The notes: generated by a model from the sequence alone, not told the origin. A DNA stretch of 46,575 nt from Lewinellaceae bacterium (GCA_024644235.1 JAHELJ010000032.1:1-46575), one strand, 5' to 3'. Positions 34,598 to 43,662 are shown, numbered from the stretch's first letter. A program made the numbers and translations.

Positions 34598-35452
34598 CTA
34601 TGAAAAAAGGAATGCATGATCCTGGATAAAATCATTTATTGTTCGCATTGGTCGGCCTAGAATCTTCTCTCCTGTAGCATCTATTTCGGTACCATGGCCA
34701 GCCCGGTGCATCGCTGCCATCCCCACTAAGTCATCAGCCAGCCAGTCAGGCAGACCCATCCCGGTCATGGCTTGATGAGCTGCCTCATCAGGAACCGGGA
34801 TATACTTTACATCCTTGCCTATCGTATTTCCAAGCCCAGCTGCAACGTCATTTTGGGTGACTTTTGCTCCTCCGGTGATCGTATAGATTCTTCCAGCATG
34901 TCCGTCTTCTGTTAGAACGCGTGCAGCTACCGCTCCCACATCCCTCGCATCAACAAGAGGCACGGCTGCATCAGCCAATGAAGAGTAAATGGTGGACTGG
35001 GCTTTAACAGAGCCAATGTTTGCTAGTATGTTTTGCATGAAACTATGCGGCCTAATGATCGTATATGGGATTCCTGACTGAGTTAAGTATTCTTCCGTCT
35101 GGTAGTGCCATTGACCGAGGTTGAGGGAAGAATCTTTACTGGTTCCAACTGCACTAATGTTAACGATGTGCTTTACACCTGTCGTTTTGCAAGCATCGAT
35201 AAAGTTTTTCTCCAATTCGGCCATATTTATTGCAGGTGGAGCTAACAGAAAAACCTTGTCAATATTGCTCAATGCCTGACGGCAACTTTCGGGGTTAGTG
35301 AAATCAGCAATGACTGTTTCGACGCCTGATTGGTTGAGAGCCTCAGCTTTGTCTTTGGAGCGGACCATGGCCTTAAAAGGTTGGCCGATTGATTGTAGTT
35401 CCTCGACCACAGCTGAGCCTACTTTGCCGGTCGCTCCTGTTACTAAGATCAT
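34598..35452 (-). CDS. NmrA-like NAD(P)-binding oxidoreductase
   Basis: The 284-residue protein starts MILVTGATGKVGSAVVEEL, the glycine-rich dinucleotide loop of atypical SDRs. It then has VKHIVNISAVGTS, GIPYTIIRPHSFMQN and GRIYTITGGAKVT. There is no clear YxxxK pair, as in NmrA/QOR2-type proteins. Such proteins reduce quinones or sense NADP(H). It lies between the DUF6340-like gene (24-base gap) and the cyclase gene (63-base gap), and may be in the same transcript. Substrate is unknown. Confidence 0.8.
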   Translation of the reverse strand: MILVTGATGKVGSAVVEELQSIGQPFKAMVRSKDKAEALNQSGVETVIADFTNPESCRQALSNIDKVFLLAPPAINMAELEKNFIDACKTTGVKHIVNISAVGTSKDSSLNLGQWHYQTEEYLTQSGIPYTIIRPHSFMQNILANIGSVKAQSTIYSSLADAAVPLVDARDVGAVAARVLTEDGHAGRIYTITGGAKVTQNDVAAGLGNTIGKDVKYIPVPDEAAHQAMTGMGLPDWLADDLVGMAAMHRAGHGTEIDATGEKILGRPMRTINDFIQDHAFLFS

Positions 35453-35515
35453 AGATCTATCATTTTAAAATTAAAATACGAAAAGTGCTTGGGGTGAGGG
35501 GATCGGAGTTGATGT

Positions 35516-37765
35516 TCATTGCAGGGACTTTGGCAAAGTTTGAGACCAATTCAAGATCACATTGATCGTTTGACGATTGGCACTATCGGGGATTCTGACA
35601 AAGAGAAAAGAGTTCCCTCCGTCGACGATCTCATAGTCTCTGATGCCATATAGATTTGATCGATACTTTGCTTTCCAGAGTAGGTTCACGCTTTTCAATT
35701 CAAGATCCTCCGTTGAAATCATTGCTGAATACATCTCGTCATCATTTCTGAAGAATAATTGCCTTCCATTTTGAGACCACATAGGTTCGGTGCCACCTGA
35801 TCTGGAAATTCTGATGGATCCACCCTTTTTTTGCAGGGGTTTGATATAGACTTCATCTTGTCCTGTTATATCTGATACATAAGTAAACCATTTCCCATCA
35901 GGTGAAAATTGCCCTGCCCTTTCATCATAAGGTGTGGCTAGGAGTGTATCTACTGAACTATTCAATAAATCAAGGATCAATAGGTTCCTACCTGTTTCGG
36001 GATTCACCTCATAGAACAGTAATTGCCGGCCGTCGGATGACCATGAAACTGGCACGGTAGAATACGGCCAATCAAGCAGTCTACTGGATTCCCCATCTAC
36101 ATTCATTTCATAAAGTTGAAGATTTCCCGTCAGATTCGATCCATAAATGAAGCGATCTCCATTGGGAGACCAGACGGGATACCAATTACCAGCTTCTGTG
36201 GTAAGTCGCTGAGAACTTTGTTGGTTTGTGTTCCACGACCAGATGTCACCATCTCGCGTATAAAGCATTGTATTGCCATCGGGTGACATGGCAAAAGGGG
36301 CATTAGAAATTACCAAATCGAAAACCGGTATTTCATTTCCAGCAAAATCGACCTTCAAGAAATTGTAAAGCTGATTGCCTTTGGCGGTGGAATAGATGAG
36401 AGTGCCATTTTCGGATATATCAAAGTAGTCAGATGTTGAGCCGGACAAGACTAGATCTATAACTTCGCCAGGAGAATTATTCCTTCTATCATAAGTAGTT
36501 CCGAATATTTCATCATTACGACCAAAGAACAACTTATTGCCTTTGAATAAAAGTGGCCTCTGTGCGTTATCAACCACTACATCAGCTGAATCCATCATCG
36601 ATCCTATGTGGCCAACTACCGGACCGGATGGAGTACTGATAGTTATTAATAAGTCATTCTTGTTAGAGCCACGGCTTGGATGAGTGTGGCTCAATTCATA
36701 TTTCTCATCATTGGGAATAGTATATGGGACTGGATTTCCTCCGTAAGCAGACACCTTGGTTATGCCATAGAATGCTGATGCAGAAGCAAGAAAAATACTA
36801 TCATCACTGCGCCAAAATGCGCTGTGTAGAGTTCTTGAAGGTTGATCACAGATCTTGACCAGGTCGTTAGATTCGAGCGACAATTTCCAGATACTAGAGC
36901 TCTGATGAAAGCCCAACCATTTGCTGTCAGGAGAAAAGAATGGTGTTTCAGTGTCTAAGGATCTGGTCTTAAGTACTGGGATAGGGAATAGGGAGTCCAG
37001 GTAGTGAATGAATAATTCAGCAGTGTCATTTCTATGCGTCGCGGTAAAAGCAAGTACTGATCCATCCTGCGAAATGGCTGGACGAGAATTTAGAGAGTAT
37101 CCGTCAGGAATTTCGATGTCAAATTTTATTGCCTGACTTGACTGTTTATCACCTGTATTCCAAAAGTTGGTCAGAAGGATACCACAAAAAATGCCAAATG
37201 AGAAAAGACCAACCATCCATAATTTAGAAAGTGCTGGTTTTACGTGAGCCTTGTTTGCAACACCCGGAGCTATGATTTGATAGAGAACCAGGGGATTTTT
37301 TACGTTCTTTAATTTCTTTCTTGCAACTTTCGCGGCAGTAATACTTGGCTTGTTTGCCACACTTTGAAAGATGGGCTCGGAAATGAAAATTGAGCCCGGA
37401 ACGGCCTCAGCTTGAACTCTTGCCGCAATATTGACACCATCTCCCAATATATCACCATCAACAAATGTGACATCACCAAGGTGAATCCCAATCCTAAGTT
37501 GGAAGTCATTTTTGATCAAGGACTGCTGCATTCTGATTGCTGCCTTTACAGCAGCCAATGCACTATTGAAACTGCAAAGAGCACCATCACCAAGGTCCTT
37601 TAACCACAACCCTCCTTCTTCATCGACGATAGGTTGGCATGTTGTCTTGAACTCGTCAACTGTTCTCCTGGCACGATCCTCATTCGCTCCCATGATCTTG
37701 GTGAAACCAACAATATCTGCGAAGAGGACAGATGCTAACCTTCTATCTGATCGAATATCGCCCAT
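35516..37765 (-). CDS. Class III nucleotide cyclase fused through a membrane helix to a PD40 beta-propeller
   Basis: The 749-residue protein has an N-terminal class III cyclase domain (about 8-170). Metal residues are Asp17 in LFADIVGF and Asp60 in LKDLGDGAL. Lys56 is in the position of the adenine-selecting Lys, and GDILGDGVNIAARVQ contains the transition-state Asn and Arg. A membrane helix follows at about 183-204 (LWMVGLFSFGIFCGILLTNFW). The C-terminal 500 residues carry WD40-like PD40/TolB repeats, for example FSPDSKWLGF, MSPDGNTMLYTRDGDIW, WSPNGDRFIYGS and FSPDGKWFTYVSDI. The cyclase would be cytoplasmic and the propeller periplasmic, so ligand binding outside may control cAMP made inside. 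It follows the TonB-domain gene by 3 bases. Confidence 0.85.
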   Translation of the reverse strand: MGDIRSDRRLASVLFADIVGFTKIMGANEDRARRTVDEFKTTCQPIVDEEGGLWLKDLGDGALCSFNSALAAVKAAIRMQQSLIKNDFQLRIGIHLGDVTFVDGDILGDGVNIAARVQAEAVPGSIFISEPIFQSVANKPSITAAKVARKKLKNVKNPLVLYQIIAPGVANKAHVKPALSKLWMVGLFSFGIFCGILLTNFWNTGDKQSSQAIKFDIEIPDGYSLNSRPAISQDGSVLAFTATHRNDTAELFIHYLDSLFPIPVLKTRSLDTETPFFSPDSKWLGFHQSSSIWKLSLESNDLVKICDQPSRTLHSAFWRSDDSIFLASASAFYGITKVSAYGGNPVPYTIPNDEKYELSHTHPSRGSNKNDLLITISTPSGPVVGHIGSMMDSADVVVDNAQRPLLFKGNKLFFGRNDEIFGTTYDRRNNSPGEVIDLVLSGSTSDYFDISENGTLIYSTAKGNQLYNFLKVDFAGNEIPVFDLVISNAPFAMSPDGNTMLYTRDGDIWSWNTNQQSSQRLTTEAGNWYPVWSPNGDRFIYGSNLTGNLQLYEMNVDGESSRLLDWPYSTVPVSWSSDGRQLLFYEVNPETGRNLLILDLLNSSVDTLLATPYDERAGQFSPDGKWFTYVSDITGQDEVYIKPLQKKGGSIRISRSGGTEPMWSQNGRQLFFRNDDEMYSAMISTEDLELKSVNLLWKAKYRSNLYGIRDYEIVDGGNSFLFVRIPDSANRQTINVILNWSQTLPKSLQ

Positions 37766-37768
37766 GAC

Positions 37769-38197
37769 TTAGTTCAGACGAATACTATAGTTGTAACTGC
37801 GAGGTGATTTGTTTTCACCGCGCTCAGATTCAACAATATCATATGTAATTTGACCAGATTTTGACTTCTCTTCCTGAGGTAATCGAAAATGAATATGGAT
37901 TGTCTTGTGAAATTGAACCTTGAGTTTATGAGATTTTGGCACCTTGAATTTTAGCAGTTTCACAATCCGCTCTGCTTCTTTGTCACATCCATGTCCAATG
38001 CCTGCGATGACATGGGTTTTGACTACTTTGCCTTGATAGTCAATGGTATAGCGTATGTGCACCGTGCCCTCGATCTTTTTCTTGAGCGCCTCTTCGGGAT
38101 ATTTCTTGTTGGCTTTAAGAAACGCTTGAAGAGCTTTTACTCCTCCGGGATAAGTGGCTTTCCTCACAAAATGTCTTTCACGTTTTTCTTTCTTCAT
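37769..38197 (-). CDS. TonB C-terminal-domain protein without membrane anchor
   Basis: The 142-residue protein begins MKKEKRERHFVRKATYPGGVKALQAFLKANKKYPEEALKKKIEGTVHIRYTIDYQGKV in consecutive segments, followed by AERIVKLLKFKVP. This is the TonB C-terminal beta-beta-alpha-beta domain (PGG...YP..A...EG.V.V.F.I...G.V). Unlike energy-transducing TonB proteins, it has no N-terminal membrane helix or signal peptide and is strongly basic. The last 40 residues are polar and probably disordered. It is 3 bases upstream of the cyclase gene and surely in the same transcript. It could be a cytoplasmic partner or regulator of the cyclase; this is inference. Confidence 0.75.
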   Translation of the reverse strand: MKKEKRERHFVRKATYPGGVKALQAFLKANKKYPEEALKKKIEGTVHIRYTIDYQGKVVKTHVIAGIGHGCDKEAERIVKLLKFKVPKSHKLKVQFHKTIHIHFRLPQEEKSKSGQITYDIVESERGENKSPRSYNYSIRLN

Positions 38198-38301
38198 AAT
38201 CAGCAGCCAAGATAAAGATTAACCAACTTTGTCATTCTTGGGTTAAATGAACTAAATTTCATCGCTCCATACTCATTAAATCTGATGTCAAAATTTCTAG
38301 A

Positions 38302-39429
38302 ATGATCGGACAGGCAAGAATGTTGTTCGCTTTACTAACTTGGTTATGTTTTGCGGGATCCTGTCAATCAGGAGACTCCCCATCCAGCTCCACGATCCCT
38401 CAAGGGCAGATGATGCAGGAACCGAATTTCCTAGTGAAATCGTATCTGGAGGCGATCGAGGCTGTTCAGCCGAGTCCGGATATGACAGAAGACAATTCGA
38501 ATATGGTTTTGATAAAGGGAGGTGGATTTATGATGGGTGGTGATAATGACCAGGCCCGGGAGGACGAACTGCCTAAGCACCAGGTCGAGATTGGTGATTT
38601 TTGGATGGATAAAACTGAGGTCACCAATCGGGATTTTGCCCGTTTTGTTGAGGCCACTGGCTATACGACAGTGGCTGATCAGCAAATCGATATTGAGGAG
38701 TTGATGAAGCAACTACCACCTGGGACCCCTCGTCCGGACCCTTCGGTCCTAGAGCCTTTCTCACTCGTTTTTTCTTCACCCCCCGAGGGCAGAGAAGGCT
38801 ACCACCCGGGAGATTGGTGGCAGATGGTAAAAGGAGCTAATTGGCAACATCCTGAGGGACCAGGGAGCACGATCGAAGACCGTCTTGATCATCCTGTCGT
38901 ACACATTTCATGGTATGATGCCCTGGCCTATTGCCGCTGGGCCGGTAAACGATTGCCGACAGAGGCGGAATGGGAATTTGCCGCTCGTGGAAATACGGCA
39001 GACCAAATCTATCCCTGGGGTAACGACAGTATTGACCCCGGAAGGGCAAACTATTGGCAAGGCGATTTTCCAACCCGCCTTGAGGATCAGGACGGATATT
39101 CAAAGACTGCACCAGTGGCGTCCTTTCAACCGAACGGATATGGTCTTTATGATATGGCTGGCAATGTATGGGAATGGACAGCCGATTGGTATCACTTTCA
39201 TTATTACTTTCAGCAAGGGGACTTGCCAGGCCCTGCTTCAAATCCCATAGGGCCCGAAACCAGTTATGATCCCATGGAGCCCACCGTACCAAAGAAAGTC
39301 ATTAGAGGAGGATCTTTTTTATGTAATGATAGCTATTGTTCAGGTTACCGGGTTGCCGCCAGGATGAAGTCAAGCCCGGATACTGGTATGGAGCACACGG
39401 GGTTTCGATGTGTCCGCGATGTCAAATGA
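38302..39429 (+). CDS. Formylglycine-generating enzyme (SUMF1/FGE family), lipoprotein
   Basis: The 375-residue protein has a lipobox FAGSC (Cys21). The FGE domain runs from about 66, starting MVLIKGGGFMMGGDND, with MDKTEVTNRDFARFV, HPVVHISWYDALAYCRWAGKRLPTEAEWEFAARG, YPWGND, NGYGLYDMAGNVWEW and a C-terminal FRCVRD. The copper-binding active-site pair is conserved as GGSFLCNDSYCSGYR (Cys341, Cys346), matching true FGE. It could therefore oxidise a Cys in sulfatases to formylglycine, here outside the inner membrane. No sulfatase gene is in the window. It is a single gene whose stop abuts that of the aldose epimerase. Confidence 0.88.
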   Translation: MIGQARMLFALLTWLCFAGSCQSGDSPSSSTIPQGQMMQEPNFLVKSYLEAIEAVQPSPDMTEDNSNMVLIKGGGFMMGGDNDQAREDELPKHQVEIGDFWMDKTEVTNRDFARFVEATGYTTVADQQIDIEELMKQLPPGTPRPDPSVLEPFSLVFSSPPEGREGYHPGDWWQMVKGANWQHPEGPGSTIEDRLDHPVVHISWYDALAYCRWAGKRLPTEAEWEFAARGNTADQIYPWGNDSIDPGRANYWQGDFPTRLEDQDGYSKTAPVASFQPNGYGLYDMAGNVWEWTADWYHFHYYFQQGDLPGPASNPIGPETSYDPMEPTVPKKVIRGGSFLCNDSYCSGYRVAARMKSSPDTGMEHTGFRCVRDVK

Positions 39430-40602
39430 TCACTTTACTGAGAAGCGGTATACCGTGCTTGTTTCATAAATTTCACCAGGATCTAACCTCACTGATGGAA
39501 ATGCTGGTTTATTCGGAGAGTCCGGGAAATGCTGGGTCTCCAGGCAGAGGCCGGAGCGTTTTACATATTGCTTACCATTCTTGCCGGTGAGTGATCCATC
39601 CAGAAAATTTCCCGAGTAAAACTGCACTCCAGGCTCCTTTGATAGGACTTCCATGAATCTGCCACTGTTCCTATCAAAAACGGATGCGATGAGTTCCAAA
39701 TCGGAAGGTGTTTCACGTCGAATGACGAAGTTGTGATCGTAACCACCTCCTAATCTTATCTGCTCATGGTTGTCATCTACACGCTCACCAATAGCAACCG
39801 GCTGTCTGAAATCGAAAGGTGTGCCCTCAACTGGCAGAAGGTCACCGGTGGGAATCAGTCCAGCATCAACCGGTGTAATATTTTCACTTTTGATCATAAC
39901 CTCGTGCGACAACACATCCGCAGCGTTTTTCCCTCCCAGGTTGAAATACGAGTGGTTGGTAAGATTGCAAATAGTCGGCTTATCAGAGTTGGCTTCATAG
40001 TCGATACCGAGGTTGTTATTATTGTCAAGCCAATAGGTCAATCTCACTTCCAGGGTTCCTGGGTAGCCCTCCTCCATATCCGGGCTGGTGCGGATCAAGT
40101 GCACACCGACACGATCGGCCTTCTTAATAGTGTCACTTTGCCATAGGTATTTGTCAAACCCTTTGATGCCACCATGTAAGTGATTCTCTCCATTGTTCTT
40201 GGCAAGAGTGTAAGTGATGCCATCCAACTCAAACTGGGCACCCCCAATACGATTACCATATCTGCCGACAACTGCTCCAAAGAATGGATGGGGAGCCAGG
40301 TAATCCTCTAAATTGTCAAAACCCAAGACGACATCATCAATTGCACCTTCACGATCAGGCACCATTATGGTTGTTATGATTGCGCCATAGTTGATGATCT
40401 TAACTATCATTCCCTTCTCATTGACCATGGTGTATTCAGTCACCTGGCCCTGGTCCATTTGTCCGTAAGGCTTCGCGGAAATTGATAAAACTTGTTCCAT
40501 ATTTTCAGTGCCCGACTGGGAGCTTGACTTACATGAGCTAATAGACATACATATGCACAAAAACAAACCTAAGGTGAAAAGGTCAATGGCTCCTGATCTC
40601 AT
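39430..40602 (-). CDS. galM: Aldose 1-epimerase (galactose mutarotase), lipoprotein
   Basis: The 390-residue protein has a lipobox ISSC (Cys24) and the GalM domain. It reads INYGAIITTIMVPDREG, GRYGNRIGGAQFELDG, NGENHLHGG with a conserved His, NLTNHSYFNLGG with the catalytic-site His, GGYDHNFVI, PGVQFYSGNFLDG and LETQHFPDSPN, which holds the catalytic Glu. It converts alpha and beta anomers of hexoses. The lipoprotein signal places it in the periplasm, as in many Bacteroidota sugar systems. It is 41 bases upstream of no related gene, and ends directly against the FGE gene. Confidence 0.92.
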   Translation of the reverse strand: MRSGAIDLFTLGLFLCICMSISSCKSSSQSGTENMEQVLSISAKPYGQMDQGQVTEYTMVNEKGMIVKIINYGAIITTIMVPDREGAIDDVVLGFDNLEDYLAPHPFFGAVVGRYGNRIGGAQFELDGITYTLAKNNGENHLHGGIKGFDKYLWQSDTIKKADRVGVHLIRTSPDMEEGYPGTLEVRLTYWLDNNNNLGIDYEANSDKPTICNLTNHSYFNLGGKNAADVLSHEVMIKSENITPVDAGLIPTGDLLPVEGTPFDFRQPVAIGERVDDNHEQIRLGGGYDHNFVIRRETPSDLELIASVFDRNSGRFMEVLSKEPGVQFYSGNFLDGSLTGKNGKQYVKRSGLCLETQHFPDSPNKPAFPSVRLDPGEIYETSTVYRFSVK

Positions 40603-40643
40603 AAGTCCAAAATTCTGCTGGTTATAAAATGAGAGGTATAAAG

Positions 40644-41582
40644 TTAAAAATCGCTCTCAAGCGCATAAATTTTTTGCAAATCATAAAATGAAAGTGGATA
40701 CAACTTTCTGCCATTCCATTCACCAAACAGTTGTATAGGTCCTCCTCCACTTAATGAAACCAGATTCCATCCTCTTTCCTGATCACTTATGGTAATCTTT
40801 TTGTGATATTGATCGACCAATGCGAAGCCCTCCCCATCCCGAAACACCCTTATGTTGCTTAGGCTACAAGGAAAATTTTCAATCCACAAATTTTTCGAAA
40901 GAGCAGTTGCATATTGTTTTAAGAATGCCTCTATGGACTTAAAGCTGGCTGGTTTCTGATCTGTCAGCTTTTGTTCAGTTTTGTCCTTAAATAAGGCTCG
41001 CATCGCGAAAGTGCCAGGATAATAAACTAAGGTGCCTTTCAAAAGACTTCCCACCAGATACGTCTCTTTGAATGTGCTGCGACCAAAAGCATAATCCAAT
41101 ATCAGGGCCGTTCTAGCAGACTGAACACCTGAGAGCCAGGTTTTTCGAATTTGCAGATTTTCTGCCTGTGATTTGTTTTGCCCCACTACCAGCCAAAGAT
41201 CTCGCAAACCTTTCTGTTGCATTAAATTTTCTCTCCTGATTGAAAATCCGCATTGGGCAAATAGACCGCTTTTTTCAGCTTCCGACAATTTATCTAACCG
41301 ACTGAATTGGAGTGTAATGAGGAACAATTTGGCCAGATCTGCGGTAATCCGTTGAACCCATTCAGGGTCAGTTCGATCTAAGAGACTCATTTGTCTTAAG
41401 CGGTTGGCAATAGCACCCAATTTAGCATCAACCATACGAGAGCTGATCTCGAAGACTGAGGTTTCAAAATCAAATTGAAGAATGCCGATCTTGATGAGAT
41501 CCCTTAGCCACTGCTGCAAGTGTGTAATCCCTTCCTGCATCAAGACAAGACGATCTGAAGAAGGACGCAAGGTTGCCTTCAT
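40644..41582 (-). CDS. SWIM zinc-finger-family protein lacking the SWIM finger
   Basis: The 312-residue protein matches, from memory, the C-terminal two thirds of bacterial 'SWIM zinc finger family' proteins. It reads LMQEGITHLQQWLRDLIKIGI, RMVDAKLGAIANRLRQM, LRDLWLVVGQ, RKTWLSGVQSARTALILDYAFG, WNLVSLSGGGPIQLFGEWNGRKLYPLS. Those proteins normally start with a CxC-xn-CxH SWIM finger of about 100 to 150 residues. Here that part is missing: the ATG at 41582 overlaps the rnc stop (ATGA), and the upstream sequence is rnc itself. In several Bacteroidota a different small gene (IPExxxVDY type) follows rnc. Function is unknown; in other genomes the family lies near MoxR-type ATPase genes. Confidence 0.6.
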   Translation of the reverse strand: MKATLRPSSDRLVLMQEGITHLQQWLRDLIKIGILQFDFETSVFEISSRMVDAKLGAIANRLRQMSLLDRTDPEWVQRITADLAKLFLITLQFSRLDKLSEAEKSGLFAQCGFSIRRENLMQQKGLRDLWLVVGQNKSQAENLQIRKTWLSGVQSARTALILDYAFGRSTFKETYLVGSLLKGTLVYYPGTFAMRALFKDKTEQKLTDQKPASFKSIEAFLKQYATALSKNLWIENFPCSLSNIRVFRDGEGFALVDQYHKKITISDQERGWNLVSLSGGGPIQLFGEWNGRKLYPLSFYDLQKIYALESDF

Positions 41583-42325
41583 ATATCATCTTGGGAATTG
41601 TCGTAAAGTATATTCAGGGCCAATTTCGAAGCACTTTGCTCAGCACTTTTCTTATTGTAATCTTCGGCTTCAGCTACTTGGTCGCCATCTACGACAACGG
41701 CTACTTTAAAGCGATCACGTTTATCCATTTTGTAGTAGTCGATCACCTCATAAGAGATGTCTTTCCCGTTTTTCTGGCACCACTCCAACAATATGCTCTT
41801 AAAGTTATCGTCTTTCTTTTCCAGGGCATGGACATCGAGGTATTCACGGAGGATGCGACTTATCACAAACAGCTTGGTTGCTTCATATCCCTTCTCCAGA
41901 TATACAGCTCCCACGAGAGCCTCTAAGGCGTTGCCCATCATCGATTTACTCAAGCGGGTGTTGTTGTTATACTCCATAAGGATCATATCAAGTCCCATTT
42001 TGTCTCCAATCAAATTGAGCGTTTTACGCTTAACAATCTTTGCTCGCATCTTGGTTAGAAAGCCTTCATTACTACTCGGGTATTTTTTGAAGAGATATTC
42101 TGCGACGATAGTACTTAGTATGGCATCGCCCAAATATTCCAGGCGCTCATTGTTAAACTTTATGCCCTTGCTTTTCTTAGTGTTGTGATGGTTTGATTTA
42201 TGGAAAAAGGCTTGTTGAAAGAGGTCGAGATTAGATGGAACAAATCCAAGAATTGGCCTGAGTCTTCGAGCAAGGTTACGCCGTGAGGAGAAGAAGTAGT
42301 TGTAGTATCTTCTGATGAGACCCAA
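41579..42325 (-). CDS. rnc: Ribonuclease III
   Basis: The 248-residue protein has the RNase III signature NERLEYLGDAIL (59-70), with the metal-binding Glu and Asp residues. A second acidic motif is NALEALVGAVYLEKG, and a C-terminal double-stranded RNA-binding domain ends with KKSAEQSASKLALNIL. The enzyme processes rRNA precursors and double-stranded RNA. The start is a TTG at 42325, three bases after the fabF stop. The TGA overlaps the ATG of the SWIM-like gene. The order acpP, fabF, rnc is the usual Bacteroidota one. Confidence 0.95.
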   Translation of the reverse strand: MGLIRRYYNYFFSSRRNLARRLRPILGFVPSNLDLFQQAFFHKSNHHNTKKSKGIKFNNERLEYLGDAILSTIVAEYLFKKYPSSNEGFLTKMRAKIVKRKTLNLIGDKMGLDMILMEYNNNTRLSKSMMGNALEALVGAVYLEKGYEATKLFVISRILREYLDVHALEKKDDNFKSILLEWCQKNGKDISYEVIDYYKMDKRDRFKVAVVVDGDQVAEAEDYNKKSAEQSASKLALNILYDNSQDDI

Positions 42326-42328
42326 AAT

Positions 42329-43567
42329 CTAGATTTTCGTAAAAATAACACAGGCATTGTGCCCCCCGAAGCCAAACGTGTTGCTCATAACAGCGTTGAT
42401 TTCGCGACCCTGTGCCTCGTTGAAAGTCAGATTCAATCGTGAGTCGATTTCCGGATCGTCCGTGAAGTGATTGATCGTAGGTGGAACAAAGGAATGTTGC
42501 ATGGCTAAGATTGCAGCCACTGCCTCAATAGCACCAGATGCGCCTAAGAGATGACCGGTCATAGATTTGGTCGAGCTGATACTTAGCTTGTAGCTGTGAT
42601 CTCCAAAAACGGATTGAATCGCTTTTAGCTCTGCTTCGTCGCCAAGAGGTGTAGAAGTGCCATGAACGTTTACATAATCAATTTCATCAGCATTTAAGCC
42701 GGCATCTTTGAGAGTTTGCAACATGACTGTGGAAGCTCCCAGTCCCTCCGGATGGGGAGCGGTAATGTGGTAAGCATCAGCAGTATGCCCGCCACCGACG
42801 AGTTCCGCATAAATTGTTGCATTCCTTTTCAGGGCATGTTCATAGTCTTCAAGTACGATTGCCGCTGCGCCTTCACCAAGGACAAATCCATCGCGATCAC
42901 GGTCAAAGGGTCGAGAGGCGGTTGCTGGATCGTCATTCCGCTGAGACAGCGCCTTCATAGAGCCAAATCCACCTATGCCAGCCTTTGTCACGGCGGCTTC
43001 CGAACCTCCAGTAATGACAATATCAGCGCGGTTTAGCCGGATGTTATCCATGGCGCAAATCAGGGCATGGGTGGCAGAAGCACAGGCTGAAATGGTGCCA
43101 TAGTTGACACCTCTAAAACCGTATTTAATTGAGATATGACCCGGGGCAATATCGGCGATCATCTTGGGAATCATGAAGGGATTGTATCGGGGTGTTTTGG
43201 TATCCTTATTCTCCTCAATCTCAATCTCCAGCGAGCGGAGACCTCCGATTCCCGAGCCCCAGATCACGCCAGCACGATCCGGATCGATCTTATCAACCTC
43301 AAGCCCGGAATGTTGAATAGCTTCCTCGGCAACAATCAAAGCAAACTGGGAGAATTTATCGAGACGACGGGCTTCACGACGATCTAGATATGCCTCTGGA
43401 TCGAAGTCCTTCACTTCACATGCAAATTGGGTTTTAAAGGGTGTGGCATCAAATTGAGTTATGATATCGGCACCTGTCTGTCCTGCCTTGAGACCTTGCG
43501 AATAGGCTTGAAGATTATTCCCAATGGGAGTCAATGCACCCAACCCAGTTACCACTACTCTACGCAT
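42329..43567 (-). CDS. fabF: 3-oxoacyl-[acyl-carrier-protein] synthase II
   Basis: The 412-residue protein starts MRRVVVTGLGALTPIGNN and has the KAS II active site: Cys162 in TISACASATHAL, with the two His residues in HGTSTPLGD and MTGHLLGASG. NTFGFGGHNACVIF is at the C-terminus. It condenses malonyl-ACP with acyl-ACP in fatty acid elongation. It lies downstream of acpP with a strong hairpin terminator between them, so fabF and rnc may depend on read-through or on a promoter after the hairpin. Length and motifs are normal. Confidence 0.96.
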   Translation of the reverse strand: MRRVVVTGLGALTPIGNNLQAYSQGLKAGQTGADIITQFDATPFKTQFACEVKDFDPEAYLDRREARRLDKFSQFALIVAEEAIQHSGLEVDKIDPDRAGVIWGSGIGGLRSLEIEIEENKDTKTPRYNPFMIPKMIADIAPGHISIKYGFRGVNYGTISACASATHALICAMDNIRLNRADIVITGGSEAAVTKAGIGGFGSMKALSQRNDDPATASRPFDRDRDGFVLGEGAAAIVLEDYEHALKRNATIYAELVGGGHTADAYHITAPHPEGLGASTVMLQTLKDAGLNADEIDYVNVHGTSTPLGDEAELKAIQSVFGDHSYKLSISSTKSMTGHLLGASGAIEAVAAILAMQHSFVPPTINHFTDDPEIDSRLNLTFNEAQGREINAVMSNTFGFGGHNACVIFTKI

Positions 43568-43595
43568 AGAAAGATTTCATAATCAGCTTGGTAAA

Positions 43596-43635
43596 AATAA
43601 AAAATCCACAAATGTCTAGCGAACATTTGTGGATT
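43596..43635 (-). terminator. Hairpin terminator or attenuator between acpP and fabF
   Basis: A perfect 13-base-pair stem (arms 43603-43615 and 43623-43635, AATCCACAAATGT with its complement) surrounds a 7-base loop. On the minus strand it is followed by an almost unbroken T-run (TTTTTTATTTTTA). It lies 28 bases after the acpP stop. It should end most acpP transcripts and lower fabF-rnc expression. Confidence 0.85.
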
Positions 43636-43662
43636 CCGGTCTGCTTTAGATGGCTTGTAGCA

